Below are positions 5,205-5,463 of a stretch of DNA of 5,463 bases, in pieces. A model generated the notes under the pieces. The model searched no databases. It was not told the origin of the DNA and saw nothing but the letters and a program-made list of their open reading frames with translations. The stretch lies in assembly GCA_019243075.1 (NCBI GenBank), contig JAFAUV010000110.1, positions 1-5,463 on the forward strand. Direction: 5' to 3'. Both the position numbers and the translations under genes were made by a program. Numbering within the stretch: position 1 is the stretch's first letter; each line of letters starts with the position of its first letter. This DNA is from Bradyrhizobium sp. GTDB taxonomy: Bacteria; Pseudomonadota; Alphaproteobacteria; Rhizobiales; Xanthobacteraceae.

Positions 5205-5463
5205 TCAGCAGCGTAACCGACTTCGTCGTCCGCTTCGCCAACGTCAACGGCTCGGGCTCGGCCTCCGCGAACGAATTGTTCGCGCGAGCGATCCTGCGTC
5301 ACGGCGTGCCGGTCGCCCCGCGCAACATCTTCCCCTCCAACATCCAGGGCCTGCCGACCTGGTATGAGGTGCGGGTGACCGAAGCCGGCCATCTCGGCGC
5401 GCGCGGCGGCGTCGACATGATGGTGGCGATGAACCCGCAGACCTGGGACAAGGACGTGGCTTC
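5183..5463 (+). CDS. korA: 2-oxoacid:ferredoxin oxidoreductase subunit alpha, KorA type (3' end outside window)
   Basis: The first 93 codons of a gene that continues past the right edge. They cover the start of the gamma domain of the fused gamma-alpha subunit of 2-oxoacid:acceptor oxidoreductases. These enzymes oxidatively decarboxylate a 2-oxoacid, here probably 2-oxoglutarate, to the acyl-CoA and reduce ferredoxin; the reaction is reversible. Visible marks are the glycine/serine-rich loop NGSGSAS (22-28) followed by a helix (ELFARAILRHG), FPSNIQGLPTWYEVRV (50-65) and the glycine-rich GARGGVDMMVAMNP (72-85), all typical of this subfamily. The ATG at 5183 lies within the flavoprotein gene (22-base overlap), with GCAGG at 5172-5176 as a ribosome binding site 6 bases away. 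The thiamine diphosphate-binding beta subunit (korB) is expected immediately downstream. Exact substrate cannot be fixed from this fragment. Confidence 0.87.
   Translation, partial: MPEQQKLISSVTDFVVRFANVNGSGSASANELFARAILRHGVPVAPRNIFPSNIQGLPTWYEVRVTEAGHLGARGGVDMMVAMNPQTWDKDVA

Overview
The window reads as chromosomal DNA from a GC-rich alphaproteobacterium. Gene content and protein style suggest Bradyrhizobium or a close relative, but this is an inference with no marker gene to confirm it. All genes are on the + strand and form two transcription units separated by a 300-base non-coding gap. I see no tRNA, rRNA, CRISPR array, insertion sequence or integrase.

Left unit (1-3113): the 3' part of a pyrroloquinoline quinone (PQQ) cluster. 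The end of pqqC (cofactor-free AHQQ oxidase, N-terminus cut off by the window edge) is followed after 4 bases by pqqD (peptide carrier for PqqA), and after 10 bases by pqqE (radical SAM/SPASM enzyme that joins Glu and Tyr of PqqA). An alpha/beta hydrolase of the prolyl iminopeptidase type overlaps the end of pqqE by 11 bases. pqqA and pqqB are not in the window and presumably lie to the left. The order of action would be: PqqD presents PqqA to PqqE, proteases release the crosslinked Glu-Tyr unit, PqqB acts, and PqqC carries out the final oxidation. The hydrolase is a candidate for a trimming step.

Gap (3114-3413): no credible gene. It holds a six-pair hairpin just after the hydrolase stop, an interrupted stem-loop at 3211-3240, a perfect 10-bp inverted repeat at 3265-3296 abutting a possible promoter (-35 near 3296, -10 near 3321), a 10-bp palindrome at 3351-3360, and a GC stem-loop just upstream of the next ribosome binding site.

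Right unit (3414-5463+): a 596-residue iron-sulfur flavoprotein built as a GltD-like NAD(P)H/FAD module with a C-terminal two-cluster ferredoxin domain. It overlaps by 22 bases the start of korA, the fused gamma-alpha subunit of a 2-oxoacid (probably 2-oxoglutarate):ferredoxin oxidoreductase, which runs off the right edge; korB is expected next. The layout suggests the flavoprotein is the dedicated electron partner of the KOR enzyme, passing electrons between its ferredoxin-type clusters and NAD(P)(H). The PQQ and KOR units look functionally separate.
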